Assembly (NCBI RefSeq): GCF_018130765.1 | Contig: NZ_JAFCJZ010000023.1 | Span: 1-64,000 of the forward strand | Direction of reading: 5' to 3' | Origin: Bradyrhizobium iriomotense | GTDB taxonomy: Bacteria; Pseudomonadota; Alphaproteobacteria; Rhizobiales; Xanthobacteraceae | Length of the DNA stretch: 64,000 nt | Part shown: positions 17,846-26,793 of the stretch, one piece after another | Numbering within the stretch: the stretch's first letter is position 1 | How the letters are laid out: each line of letters starts with the position of its first letter | Notes under the pieces: model-generated | Told to the model about the DNA's origin: nothing | The model's database searches: none | The model's input: only the letters and a program-made list of their open reading frames with translations | Program-made: the position numbers and the translations under genes

Positions 17846-19165
17846 TCAGACTTCGACGCGCTTGATCGCGAGCGACTTCAGATAGGCAGCCGGATTTTCG
17901 GGATCGAACACCTTGCCGTCGAAGAAGGTCTCCTTGCCGCGCGAGGTGGAGGTCGGAATTTCCGCGGCAGCGACGCCGAGCGTCTTGGCCGCGTCCTTCC
18001 AGAGATCCTCGCGGTTGACCTTGGCGATCAGCGCCTTGGTGTCGAAATTCGCCTCATACTTGCCCCAGCGGATGTCCTCGGTCATGAACCAGAGATCGTG
18101 GCTCTGGAACGGATAGGAGGCATGATCGCGCCAATACTTCATGATGTGCGGCGAGTTCTCGATCACCTTGCCGGGGAGGCCGTAGTCGAACTTGCCCTTG
18201 GCGCGATCGGCGATGTCCTCGACCGGACAATTGATCCACTGGCGCTTGCCCATGATGGTGGCGAGCTCTTCCTTGTTCTCCATCTTGTCGGCCCATTGCT
18301 GGGCCTCCATCACCGCCATGAGGATCGCCTTGGCGGCCTTCGGGTTCTTGTCGACCCAGGCGGCGCGCATGCCGAGCGATTTTTCGGGATGCTTGCTCCA
18401 GATCTCGCCGGTGTTGACGGCGGTATAGCCGATGCCCTGGTGGACCAGCTGCCCGGGCCAGGGCTCGCCGACGCAGAACGCATCCATGGTGCCGACCTTC
18501 ATGTTCGCGACCATCTGCGGCGGCGGCACGGTGATGGTCTCGACATCCTTGTCGGGGTCGATGCCGCCGGCGGCGAGCCAGTAGCGGATCCAGAGATCAT
18601 GCGTGCCGCCCGGGAAGGTCATCGCGACCTTTGCCGACTTGCCTTCGGCCTTCTTCTTCTCGAACGCGGCCTTGAGCACCGAGGCGTCCGCGCCGAGCTT
18701 GAGATCGGCATATTCCTTGGCAACCGAGATGCACTGGGCGTCGAGATTGAGCCGCGCCAGGATGTACATCGGCGTCGGCTGGTTGTTCTGCGTCACTTTG
18801 CCGGCCGAGATCAGGTACGGCATGGGGGTGAGGATATGCGCGCCGTCGATGCCGTTGCCTTCGGAGCCGAGCACGAGGTTGTCGCGCGTGGTGCCCCAGG
18901 AGGCCTGCTTCTGCACGTCGACGTCAGGCATGCCGTATTTCGCGAACAGGCCCTTGTCCTTGGCGACGAACAGCGGGCCGGCGTCGCTCAGCGCGATGAA
19001 GCCGAGCTTGGCGCCCTTGACCTCGGGTCCTGAATCCTGCGCGAAGGCGCCGGCGGGGAAATTGAATTTGGCGGCGGCGAGAAGGGCAGCAGTAGAGCCA
19101 GCGGCTTTCAATAATTGACGGCGGCTGAGGCCAGTCTCGGAGGGCCGGCGAATGCGCTTGGTCAT
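17846..19165 (-). CDS. nrtA: Nitrate ABC transporter substrate-binding protein, Tat-exported
   Basis: A 439-residue periplasmic nitrate-binding protein of the NrtA/CmpA type. The N-terminus carries a twin-arginine signal (SRRQLLK, 14-20), an Ala-rich hydrophobic core and a cleavage site near AFA-QD. Family stretches include GTTRDNLVLGSEGNGIDGAHILTPM, FPGGTHDLWIRYWLAAGGI and FCVGEPWPGQLV. It hands nitrate to NrtBC. The start at the ATG before TKRIRR is set by the signal peptide. It is the first gene of nrtABC. Confidence 0.94.
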   Translation of the reverse strand: MTKRIRRPSETGLSRRQLLKAAGSTAALLAAAKFNFPAGAFAQDSGPEVKGAKLGFIALSDAGPLFVAKDKGLFAKYGMPDVDVQKQASWGTTRDNLVLGSEGNGIDGAHILTPMPYLISAGKVTQNNQPTPMYILARLNLDAQCISVAKEYADLKLGADASVLKAAFEKKKAEGKSAKVAMTFPGGTHDLWIRYWLAAGGIDPDKDVETITVPPPQMVANMKVGTMDAFCVGEPWPGQLVHQGIGYTAVNTGEIWSKHPEKSLGMRAAWVDKNPKAAKAILMAVMEAQQWADKMENKEELATIMGKRQWINCPVEDIADRAKGKFDYGLPGKVIENSPHIMKYWRDHASYPFQSHDLWFMTEDIRWGKYEANFDTKALIAKVNREDLWKDAAKTLGVAAAEIPTSTSRGKETFFDGKVFDPENPAAYLKSLAIKRVEV

Positions 19166-19348
19166 CGTTGGTGTCGTCCTTTGCGTCGTTGCGAATGATT
19201 GCGTCAGTGCGCACGAGCAGCCCGTCCGTCCGTGACGCCCAAAAAGGGCGCATGCGAACGCGCGACGGGGAGACCCCCGCTTGGGTGGCGTCAGCAATTC
19301 GGATGAGAAGTCTCGCGGGACGGCTTCAATGGCGTCGGCTTGGAACTA

Positions 19349-19365
19349 TTCAAGCTTCATGCCAA
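19349..19365 (-). promoter_or_regulatory. Sigma-54-like promoter of nrtABC
   Basis: The minus strand reads TTGGCATGAAGCTTGAA: a good -24 element (TGGCATG), the correct GG-N10 spacing, and GA at -12 as in narK. The predicted start lies about 170 nt before nrtA. The -24 GG is 104 bp from the shared tandem dyads at 19459-19491. Confidence 0.6.
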
Positions 19366-19458
19366 GCCCGCCGTCGTCAAAAACATCCAAATAACAATAT
19401 GTTATGGACGCCGCGCCAGACTGTCGCAGGTCTGTCCCGCTCGCGAAATTTGCGATCT

Positions 19459-19491
19459 GCTCAATCCTTGTGCGCCGCACAAACGTTGTGC
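19459..19491. promoter_or_regulatory. Shared tandem NtrC-like sites between nrtA and the FNT gene
   Basis: GCTCAATCCTTGTGC is followed by a 3-bp spacer and GCACAAACGTTGTGC. The second dyad is a perfect GCAC-N7-GTGC match and the first has one mismatch. The first is identical to the site before narK. The pair sits midway between divergent sigma-54-like promoters: 104 bp to the nrtA side and about 105 bp to the FNT side. It could therefore serve as one enhancer for both directions. Confidence 0.65.
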
Positions 19492-19585
19492 AGGCGCCCA
19501 AGCAAAAGGCGGCGCGACGCGCCAAGGCCATCACATAGCAAGTGACATCCAGCTGATTTTATTTGATTTTTCGGCCTAAACGCCG

Positions 19586-19602
19586 CGGCACACAACTTGC
19601 TT
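19586..19602 (+). promoter_or_regulatory. Sigma-54-type promoter of the FNT gene
   Basis: CGGCACACAACTTGCTT has GG and GC separated by exactly 10 bp. It closely matches the consensus TGGCAC-N5-TTGC, with both invariant dinucleotides. It lies about 240 bp before the FNT start, leaving a long leader without an obvious gene. Confidence 0.6.
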
Positions 19603-19843
19603 CTTCATTTGCGTCAACGAAGACTGCGGCTCGCCGCATTGTTGCAGCCTCTGCCGGCTGCATCCCGGAAGCTCACCTGCTTCGCGGCCTCCCCGGCTCA
19701 GTCTGTCGTGACGCGATTCCCAAGGCTTCCAGACATTCCATAGCCCTCGTGCGCGGCAAAGCCGTCCGCACGGCCAAAACGTTCAGCCGCGCTCTCTGTG
19801 GGAGGGCGTGTCGATCTCACTTACGAAGCAAAAGGAACCATTG

Positions 19844-20683
19844 ATGTCGTATCTCGCGCCTTCGGAATTCGTCACCAAGATGGTGGATGCGGGCGAGTCC
19901 AAGATCTTCATGTCCACCCGGGATACCATCATCCGGGCCTATATGGCCGGCGCGATCCTCGCCCTCGCCGCCTGGTTCGCCGTCACCATCAACGTGAACA
20001 CGGGCCAGCCGCTGATTGGCGCGCTGCTGTTCCCGGTCGGCTTCGTCATGCTCTACCTGCTGGGCTTCGACCTCTTGACCGGCGTGTTCGTGCTCTCGCC
20101 GCTCGCCCTGATCGACAAGCGCCCGGGCGTCACCCTTGGCGGCGTGCTGCGCAACTGGGGCCTCGTCTTCGTCGGCAACTTCGCCGGCGCCTTCACGGTG
20201 GCCTTCATGATGGCCTTCGTGACGACCTTCGGCTTCACCCAGGCCCCGGACAAGGTCGGCGCGGCGATCGGCAATATCGGCGAAGGCCGAACGCTCGGCT
20301 ACGCCGCGCATGGCGCGGCCGGCATGGCGACGCTGTTCATGCGCGGCATGCTCTGCAACTGGATGGTCTCGACCGGCGTCGTCGGCGCCATGATCTCGAC
20401 CTCGGTCTCCGGCAAGGTCATCGCGATGTGGATGCCGATCCTGGTGTTCTTCTACATGGTGTTCGAGCATTCCGTCGTGAACATGTTCCTGTTCCCGTCG
20501 GGCCTGATGCTGCACGCCAAGTTCTCGATCATGGACTATCTGATCTGGAACGAGATCCCGACCGTGCTCGGCAACCTCGTCGGCGGCCTCGCCTTCACCG
20601 GCATGACCCTCTACGCCACGCACGTCATGACCCTGCCGAAGCGCCAGGCCGACAAGGCTGCGAAGCCCCGCGTCGCGGCCTGA
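19844..20683 (+). CDS. Formate/nitrite transporter (FNT) family channel
   Basis: A 279-residue integral membrane protein of the FocA/NirC family, with six predicted transmembrane helices. It shows GDLLTG-like FDLLTGVFVL in the second helix region, GNFAGA, and LCNWMVSTGV followed by MWMPILVFFYMVFEHSVVNM, the family hallmarks around the channel. These proteins form pentameric channels for formate or nitrite. Its position next to nrtABC favours nitrite. The ATG at 19844 has AAGGAA upstream; a longer frame from 19808 is less likely. A hairpin and a PP2C-kinase gene follow. Confidence 0.92.
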   Translation: MSYLAPSEFVTKMVDAGESKIFMSTRDTIIRAYMAGAILALAAWFAVTINVNTGQPLIGALLFPVGFVMLYLLGFDLLTGVFVLSPLALIDKRPGVTLGGVLRNWGLVFVGNFAGAFTVAFMMAFVTTFGFTQAPDKVGAAIGNIGEGRTLGYAAHGAAGMATLFMRGMLCNWMVSTGVVGAMISTSVSGKVIAMWMPILVFFYMVFEHSVVNMFLFPSGLMLHAKFSIMDYLIWNEIPTVLGNLVGGLAFTGMTLYATHVMTLPKRQADKAAKPRVAA

Positions 20684-20700
20684 TCGAATACGTCTCGACA

Positions 20701-20733
20701 GGGGAGCCTCGCCCAAGCAGGGTGAGGCTCCCC
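20701..20733 (+). terminator. Stem-loop after the FNT gene (possible attenuator)
   Basis: GGGGAGCCTC and GAGGCTCCCC are exact 10-bp arms with a 13-base loop, 17 bp after the FNT stop and 7 bp before the kinase start. The base following the stem is T-rich only for a short stretch (TCTCCT). It could partly terminate transcription or restrict translation of the kinase gene. Confidence 0.55.
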
Positions 20734-20740
20734 TCTCCTG

Positions 20741-22477
20741 GTGATGACGATGTCCCGCGAACTCCAGATCTCGGTCGGCCAGCACTCAGACAAGGGGCGC
20801 AAGCCCGTCAACCAGGATTTTCACGGCGTCCTGATTCCGGAAGAGCCGCTGCTCAGCCTGAAGGGCATCGCGGCGGTTCTCGCCGACGGCATCTCCAGCA
20901 GCAGCGTCAGCCAGATCGCCAGCGAGTCGGCGGTCAAGAGCTTCCTGATGGACTATTACTGCACGTCGGAATCCTGGACGGTGAAGACCTCCGCCCGCCG
21001 CGTGCTGGAGGCGACCAATTCCTGGCTGCATGCGCAGACGCGCAAGAGCCAATATGCCTATGACCGCGACAAGGGCTATGTCTGCACCCTCAGCGCCATG
21101 GTCATCAAGGCGGCCACCGCGCACATCTTCCATGTCGGCGACTGCCGCATCTACCGCGTCGCCGGCAAGGCGCTCGAGCAGCTGACCGACGATCACCGGA
21201 TCATCGTGTCATCGGAGCAGACCTATCTCGGCCGCGCGCTCGGCATCAATCCGCAGCTCGAGATCGACTATCAGACGGTCGAGATCCAGGCCGGCGACAC
21301 CTTCCTGCTGGCAACGGACGGCGCGTACGAATTCGTCGAGCCGCGTTTCGTCACGAACGCGATCAACGAGCATGCAGCCGAGCTCGACGGGGCGGCGAAA
21401 GCGATCGTCGAGGAGGCCTATCGGCGCGGCAGCGACGACAACATCACCGTGCAGATCCTGCGCATCGATGCGACGCCGGAGGAATCCGGCGTCTTCGATC
21501 AGAGCTCGGCGCTACCGCTGCCGCCTCTGCTGGAGCCGCGGGCGATGTTCGATGGCTACCGGATCATCCGGGAGATCCACGGCAGCAGCCGCAGCCACAT
21601 CTATCTCGCCGTCGATGCGGAGACCGAGGAAACGGTCGCGCTCAAGATTCCGTCGATCGACCTGCGCGATAACCAGGCCTATCTGAAACGTTTCCTGATG
21701 GAGGAATGGATCGCGCGGCGGATCGACAGTCCGTATGTGCTCAAGCCGCGGTCCAGATCGACCCGGCGCAACTACCTCTACGTCGCGACCGAGTTCGTCG
21801 AGGGCCAGACGCTGCGGCAGTGGATGCTCGACAACCCCCGTCCCGACCTGGAGACGGTGCGCAGGATCATCGAGCAGATCGCCACCGGGCTTCGCGCCTT
21901 CCACCGGATGGAGATGCTGCATCAGGATCTCAGGCCCGATAACGTCCTGATCGACAAGACCGGCACTGCGAAGATCATCGACTTCGGATCGGTCAGGGTC
22001 GCAGGCGTCGTTGAAGCTGCGCCGAGATCGGCCGACGCGGAGATTCTCGGCACGGTCCAGTACACGGCGCCGGAGTATTTCCTCGGCGAAGGCGGATCGC
22101 CCCGGTCCGACATGTTTTCACTCGCCGCCATCTGCTACCAGATGCTCACCGGCTATCTGCCTTACGGCGCCCAGCTTGCCAAGATCCGGGGACGATCGGA
22201 CGCGTGGAAATTGAGATATCGCCCCGCGATCGATGCCGAGCGGGGCATCCCTGGCTGGATCGACGGCGCGCTCAGGAAGGCGTTGCATCCCGATCCCTAC
22301 AAGCGCCACGAAGACCTCTCCGAGTTCGTCTTCGAACTCAGAAACCCTAATCCGGCCTATCTCGCCACGCGGACCACGCCCCTGCTGGAGCGCAATCCGC
22401 TGCTGTTCTGGAAGCTGACCACGGCGATCCTGGCCTGCGCGGTTATCGTGCTGCTCGCAGCACTTCGGCTGCGATAG
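20741..22477 (+). CDS. Bifunctional PP2C-type phosphatase / Ser-Thr protein kinase with C-terminal membrane anchor
   Basis: A 578-residue fusion. Residues 5-243 are a PP2C phosphatase with metal-binding motifs NQD (24-26), ADG (48-50), GDC (133-135), TDG (193-195) and SDDNIT (231-236). Residues 271-535 are a protein kinase with VALK (Lys302), a catalytic loop HQDLRPDN (His394-Gln-Asp396; HRD changed to HQD), DFG (414-416) and APE (443-445). The G-rich loop is degenerate (EIHGSSRSHIY). A single transmembrane helix ends the protein (about 557-577). Such fusions are found beside nitrite/nitrate genes in other proteobacteria, and its substrate may be the FNT channel or NrtABC. The start is ATG at 20741 or 20750. 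Confidence 0.92.
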   Translation: MMTMSRELQISVGQHSDKGRKPVNQDFHGVLIPEEPLLSLKGIAAVLADGISSSSVSQIASESAVKSFLMDYYCTSESWTVKTSARRVLEATNSWLHAQTRKSQYAYDRDKGYVCTLSAMVIKAATAHIFHVGDCRIYRVAGKALEQLTDDHRIIVSSEQTYLGRALGINPQLEIDYQTVEIQAGDTFLLATDGAYEFVEPRFVTNAINEHAAELDGAAKAIVEEAYRRGSDDNITVQILRIDATPEESGVFDQSSALPLPPLLEPRAMFDGYRIIREIHGSSRSHIYLAVDAETEETVALKIPSIDLRDNQAYLKRFLMEEWIARRIDSPYVLKPRSRSTRRNYLYVATEFVEGQTLRQWMLDNPRPDLETVRRIIEQIATGLRAFHRMEMLHQDLRPDNVLIDKTGTAKIIDFGSVRVAGVVEAAPRSADAEILGTVQYTAPEYFLGEGGSPRSDMFSLAAICYQMLTGYLPYGAQLAKIRGRSDAWKLRYRPAIDAERGIPGWIDGALRKALHPDPYKRHEDLSEFVFELRNPNPAYLATRTTPLLERNPLLFWKLTTAILACAVIVLLAALRLR

Positions 22478-22482
22478 CCGGA

Positions 22483-23400
22483 TCACGCCGGCTCCGCGGC
22501 CTTCGTCCCCAGCGGCTTCGGCGCCATGCCGCCGCCCGGCTTGAGGTGGAATTCGTAACTCATCAGATGCCACTTCCCGTTCGCCTTGGTGCCGTCGGGC
22601 ATCTCAGGATCGTTGCGCGGCTCGACCTTGGCGACGAGGTCGTCCTTGACGCCGAACACGACGTCGGAATCCAGATATTTGTCGCCGTCCATGAAGACGT
22701 GCGTGATCAGCGGCTCATAGCCCTTCGCGTTGACCAGGAAGTGCACATGCGCGGGGCGCATCGGGTGGCGATTGGTCTGCAGGATCATCTCGCCGACAGG
22801 ACCGTCGGTCGGAATCGGATAGCTGCATGGCAAAATGGTGCGGAAGAAGAAGCGGCCGTCGCTATCGGTGATGAAGCGTGCCCGCGCAGAGGCCCCGACC
22901 TCGTCATAGTTGGCCTTCTGTGAATCGTAGAAGCCGTCGTCGTCGGCATGCCAGACATCGACTGGGACGTTCGCCAGCGGCTTGCCCTTGAGATCCGTGA
23001 CGCGGCTCTGCACGAACATCCGCTCGCCGGTGAGATTGTTCGGCGAGATGTCGGTGCCATGCGCGGTCACCTTGTGCTCGCCGACATAGAACGGGCCGAG
23101 CACTGTCGTTTGGGTAGCGCCCTCGCGGTCGCGGTGGTTCACGGCGTCGACCAGCATGGAGACGCCGAGCACGTCCGACAGCAGGATGAACTCCTGGCGG
23201 GTGTCGGTGCATTTCTGCCCCGTCCGGGTCAGGAAATCGATGGCGTATTCCCATTCCTCGAAGGTGAGACCGGTCTTGCTCACGTAATCGTGCAGCGACT
23301 TCACCAATTCCTGGAGCAGGAATTTTGCCCGCGGGTTCGGCGTCGGATCGAAGCTCTTGACGACGGCTTCGGTGAGTTCGGTCTCGTTGAACTGGGTCAT
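22483..23400 (-). CDS. Intradiol ring-cleavage dioxygenase (catechol / hydroxyquinol 1,2-dioxygenase family)
   Basis: A 305-residue non-haem Fe(III) enzyme. The N-terminal helical dimerisation domain (FILLSDVLGVSMLVDA) is followed by TVLGPFYV and the catalytic barrel. Iron ligands are the tyrosines in GFYDSQ and SYPIPTDGPVG and the two histidines in RPAHVHF. The sequence is nearer to hydroxyquinol/catechol enzymes than to protocatechuate enzymes. It would open hydroxyquinol or catechol to a muconate-type acid. No maleylacetate reductase or muconate enzyme is adjacent. Its stop is 5 bp from the convergent kinase stop. A gamma-resorcylate decarboxylase lies about 15 kb away. Confidence 0.9.
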   Translation of the reverse strand: MTQFNETELTEAVVKSFDPTPNPRAKFLLQELVKSLHDYVSKTGLTFEEWEYAIDFLTRTGQKCTDTRQEFILLSDVLGVSMLVDAVNHRDREGATQTTVLGPFYVGEHKVTAHGTDISPNNLTGERMFVQSRVTDLKGKPLANVPVDVWHADDDGFYDSQKANYDEVGASARARFITDSDGRFFFRTILPCSYPIPTDGPVGEMILQTNRHPMRPAHVHFLVNAKGYEPLITHVFMDGDKYLDSDVVFGVKDDLVAKVEPRNDPEMPDGTKANGKWHLMSYEFHLKPGGGMAPKPLGTKAAEPA

Positions 23401-23563
23401 GGTGCGTTTGCCCTCGCGTTTTTTCGTTGGCCCGGGCGGGCTCCTTGGAGGCGTTCCAGGCTGGACACTACACCAGTCGGCGGCCCCACGTTAAGCGCAA
23501 CCGGCTTGGAATGAGCCCGCCATTTGGCTATCACCGTCCTCGAGAAACTGCCCGGAGGAACTG

Positions 23564-24838
23564 ATGCTCGCCCCCACCCCCGCCTCGCCCGAATCCGTCG
23601 GCATGTCCAAGGCCGCGCTCGACCGCGTCGATGCGCATCTGAAGAAGCGGTACATCGATGCCGGCCGTTTCCCGGGCACGCAGCTCCTGGTCTACCGCCG
23701 CGGCAAGATCGCCCACAGCTCGGTGCTGGGCCTGGCCGATGTCGAACGCAAGGTGCCGGTGAAGGACGACACCATCTACCGCATCTATTCCATGACCAAG
23801 CCGCTCACCAGCGTCGCCTTCATGATGCTGGTCGAGGAAGGCCTCGTGGCGATCGACGAGCCCGTCGCCAAATACATTCCGGAATGGAAGGATCTCGGCG
23901 TGTTCGTCGCCGGCACCGCGCCGGCCTTCCTGACCCGGCCGCCGTCCCGGCCGATGCTGATCGTCGACCTCTTGCGCCACACCTCCGGCCTCACCTACGG
24001 CTTCCAGCAGCGTTCCAATGTCGATGCCGCCTATCGCGCCGAGAAACTCGGCGAGGTCGAGAAGTCAGGCACGCTCCAGACCATGATCGAGGGGCTGGCG
24101 AAAATCCCGCTGGAATTCTCGCCGGGCGAGTCCTGGAACTATTCGGTCGCGACCGACGTGATCGGTTACCTCATCGGCAAGATTTCGGGGATGCCGTTCG
24201 AGCAGTTTCTGAAGGCACGCATTCTGGATCCGCTCGGCATGACCGACACCGATTTCCATGTGCCGGCCTCCAAGGCCCACCGCTTCGCCGCCTGCTATTC
24301 GGCGGACCCGGGCGGCGGCATGACCTTCCATGCCGGCCAGCGCCGCGAAGGGCTGACGCTTCAGGACGATCCGACGACGAGCTCGTTCCTCATCCCGCCC
24401 TCGTTCATCTCCGGCGGCGGCGGATTGTGTTCGACGGCTGCCGACTATCTCACCTTCTGCCGCGCGCTGCTCAATGGCGGCGAGCTCGGCGGCGTCAGGC
24501 TGATCGGGCCGAAGACGCTGGCGCTAATGACGACCAACCACATTCCCGGCGGCCGCGCGCTGCCGGAAGTGTCGCGCTCGCTGTTCTCGGAAGCCACCTA
24601 TAACGGCATCGGCTTCGGCCTCGGCTTCGCCGTGACCATGCGCCCGGCCGAGACGCTGATCGCCGGCAGCCCCGGCGAATACAATTGGGGCGGCGCGGCC
24701 ACGACCTCGTTCTGGATCGACCCGGCCGAGGAGCTGATCACGATCTTCATGACGCAGGTGCTGCCGTCGAGCGCCTATCCGCTCCGCCGCGAGCTGCGCA
24801 GCATGGTCTACGCCGCGATCACCGAGAGCAATGTGTGA
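23564..24838 (+). CDS. Serine hydrolase of the beta-lactamase (class C / esterase) fold
   Basis: A 424-residue protein of the beta-lactamase-related family. The nucleophile motif is S76-M-T-K79 (SxxK) and the second motif is WNYSVATD (Tyr-Ser-Val, about 186). GGGGLCS and PSRPM..DLLRHTSGLTYG are typical of EstB-like esterases and D-aminopeptidases. There is no signal peptide, so it is probably cytoplasmic and more likely an esterase or transesterase than a true beta-lactamase. The start ATG has CCGGAGGA in front. Confidence 0.9.
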   Translation: MLAPTPASPESVGMSKAALDRVDAHLKKRYIDAGRFPGTQLLVYRRGKIAHSSVLGLADVERKVPVKDDTIYRIYSMTKPLTSVAFMMLVEEGLVAIDEPVAKYIPEWKDLGVFVAGTAPAFLTRPPSRPMLIVDLLRHTSGLTYGFQQRSNVDAAYRAEKLGEVEKSGTLQTMIEGLAKIPLEFSPGESWNYSVATDVIGYLIGKISGMPFEQFLKARILDPLGMTDTDFHVPASKAHRFAACYSADPGGGMTFHAGQRREGLTLQDDPTTSSFLIPPSFISGGGGLCSTAADYLTFCRALLNGGELGGVRLIGPKTLALMTTNHIPGGRALPEVSRSLFSEATYNGIGFGLGFAVTMRPAETLIAGSPGEYNWGGAATTSFWIDPAEELITIFMTQVLPSSAYPLRRELRSMVYAAITESNV

Positions 24839-24851
24839 CCTGTTCGATCGA

Positions 24852-24874
24852 TCCCGCGGCCGTCGGCCGCGGGA
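24852..24874. terminator. Bidirectional terminator-like hairpin
   Basis: TCCCGCGGCC and GGCCGCGGGA form a perfect 10-bp stem with a 3-base loop, exactly between the convergent serine hydrolase and TRAP permease genes. No T-run follows, but the position fits a two-way transcription stop. Confidence 0.65.
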
Positions 24875-24877
24875 CGC

Positions 24878-26197
24878 TCATTTCAGCATCTCCGGCACGA
24901 TCAGGCGCGGCAGGAACAGCGACACGCTCGGCCAGACGATGACCGCTGCCAGCACGAGCAGCATCGGAACCAGCATGATCATGGTGTCCTTCAGCGCATA
25001 GCGCAGCCGCACGCCGGCGACCGAACAGGCGATCATCAGACATAAGCCGTAAGGCGGCGTCACCAGTCCGAAGGCCAGCGACACAATCGATATGATCGCG
25101 AACTGGACCGGATGAAGGTCGACGGACTTGGCCAGCGGCTCCAGCACGGTGCCGACGATGATGATGGCCGGAATGGCGTCGAGGAAACAGCCCACCACCA
25201 GAAAACAGAAGCAGATGAAGAAGCCGGCCGCGACGGTGCCCATGCCCCACGCCGAGACGTTGGCCAGCAGCTCCTGCGGGATCCTGTAATAGGCGAGCAG
25301 CCAGCCAAACGCGCTTGCGGTGCCGACGCAAAACAGCGCGACTCCGGCAAGACGCCCGGTGTCGAGAAAGGCCTTGTACAATTCGCGCGGACCTGTCTCG
25401 CGGTAGAAGAACGCCGAGAGCGCGACGGAATAGAGCACCGCGACGCAGGCGGACTCGGTCGCGGTGAACCACCCGAGCAGAATGCCGCCAACGATGATGA
25501 ACGGCGTCATCAGGGCCGGTATCGACTGCCAGATGGCGCATCGCATCTCGACCCAGGTTGCCTTCGGATAGGTCGGGTAGCCGCGGCGCACCGCATAGAT
25601 GTGCACCGTCGCCATCTGCGCGCCCGCGATCAGCAGGCCCGGCACGATGCCGGCCAGATACATCGCCGCAATCGAGGTCGAGATCAGCCCGCCCCACACG
25701 ATCATGAGGATCGACGGCGGGATGATGACCGCCAGAACCGCCGACACCGCCGTGATGGCAATGGAGAACGAGAGGTCGTAGCCCTCCTTGGTCTGCGCAT
25801 CGATGAAGATCTTTGACTGGCTCGCCGCGTCGGCGGTCGAGGAGCCCGAGATGCCGGCAAAGAACACCGACAGCACGACGTTGATCTGCGCCAGCGATCC
25901 CGGCCAGTGCCCGACCATCGAGCGCGACAACGCCACCAGGCGGTCGGTGATGCCGCCGATGCTCATCAGGTTCGCCGTCAGCAGGAAGAACGGTACCGCC
26001 AGCAGGATGAATGAATTGTACGCATTGAAGGTCTCCTGCGCGAGCATCATCAGCGACAGACGCGGCTCGATCAGCAGGATCGGCACGCAGGCAAGGCCGA
26101 GTGCGAAGGCGACCGGCACGCGCACGATGAGCAGGCCGATGAAGACCCCGAACAGCACCATCGCAGCCTGTCCGGCCGAGAGTACATTGCCGCTCAT
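24878..26197 (-). CDS. TRAP transporter large permease (DctM family)
   Basis: A 439-residue membrane protein with about twelve hydrophobic segments and the DctM signatures VPFFLLTANLMS, FAGISGSSTADAASQSKI and IPPSILMIVWG. It forms the sodium-coupled transport unit with the DctQ subunit, and its ATG overlaps the DctQ stop by 4 bp. The transported compound is an organic acid or related anion, not identifiable here. Confidence 0.94.
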   Translation of the reverse strand: MSGNVLSAGQAAMVLFGVFIGLLIVRVPVAFALGLACVPILLIEPRLSLMMLAQETFNAYNSFILLAVPFFLLTANLMSIGGITDRLVALSRSMVGHWPGSLAQINVVLSVFFAGISGSSTADAASQSKIFIDAQTKEGYDLSFSIAITAVSAVLAVIIPPSILMIVWGGLISTSIAAMYLAGIVPGLLIAGAQMATVHIYAVRRGYPTYPKATWVEMRCAIWQSIPALMTPFIIVGGILLGWFTATESACVAVLYSVALSAFFYRETGPRELYKAFLDTGRLAGVALFCVGTASAFGWLLAYYRIPQELLANVSAWGMGTVAAGFFICFCFLVVGCFLDAIPAIIIVGTVLEPLAKSVDLHPVQFAIISIVSLAFGLVTPPYGLCLMIACSVAGVRLRYALKDTMIMLVPMLLVLAAVIVWPSVSLFLPRLIVPEMLK

Positions 26198-26709
26198 CGC
26201 CGTGCCCCGAGCAGAGTGCGCATTTCATCGACGATCTGCTCGCCCGCAAAGACGATCCATGTCGCGCCGGTCACCGGCCAGGCGACGTGGATCAGCCAAA
26301 GCGGCAGATCGGCCAGTTCCGACGTCCTGTTCCAGGCAAAGCGGGTGAACTCGAGGCCGGCTGACACGAATACCAGCGCCAGCGCCAGCACCCCGAGCCG
26401 CGCGAGGATCCGCACCGCAGCCTCCGACCGCCGCGACAGGTCCGGCCACACGTCGACCTCGAAATGCTGCGCTTCCCGGATACCGACCATGGCGCCGATC
26501 ATGATCGTCCAGACGAACAGGAAGCGGGCCATTTCCTCCGTCCAGATGTAGGACGGGATGAAGGGCGTGTAGCGCGAGATGATCTGCAGCGTCACGGGGA
26601 TGACGAGAATGCCGACACAGGCCGCCAGCAGGATTTCCAGCAGTTTTGCATAGGCCGCCGTGACGCGACGCCACAGCGGTGGTGTGGACGGGACGGGCGT
26701 TTCAGACAT
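26194..26709 (-). CDS. TRAP transporter small permease (DctQ family)
   Basis: A 171-residue protein with four transmembrane helices and the family motif YTPFIPSYIWTEEMARFLFVWTIMIGAMVG. It pairs with the downstream DctM subunit, whose start overlaps its stop. The ATG at 26709 has GGAG six bases upstream; a longer frame exists but lacks that feature. Confidence 0.93.
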   Translation of the reverse strand: MSETPVPSTPPLWRRVTAAYAKLLEILLAACVGILVIPVTLQIISRYTPFIPSYIWTEEMARFLFVWTIMIGAMVGIREAQHFEVDVWPDLSRRSEAAVRILARLGVLALALVFVSAGLEFTRFAWNRTSELADLPLWLIHVAWPVTGATWIVFAGEQIVDEMRTLLGARR

Positions 26710-26793
26710 TTGGGCTCCGTGCGACAGCTCATCCGCCACGGCCGGGCAAGAAGCGGGGCTTGCCCGGACATGCCGTCGGCGGATGCAACGAGC

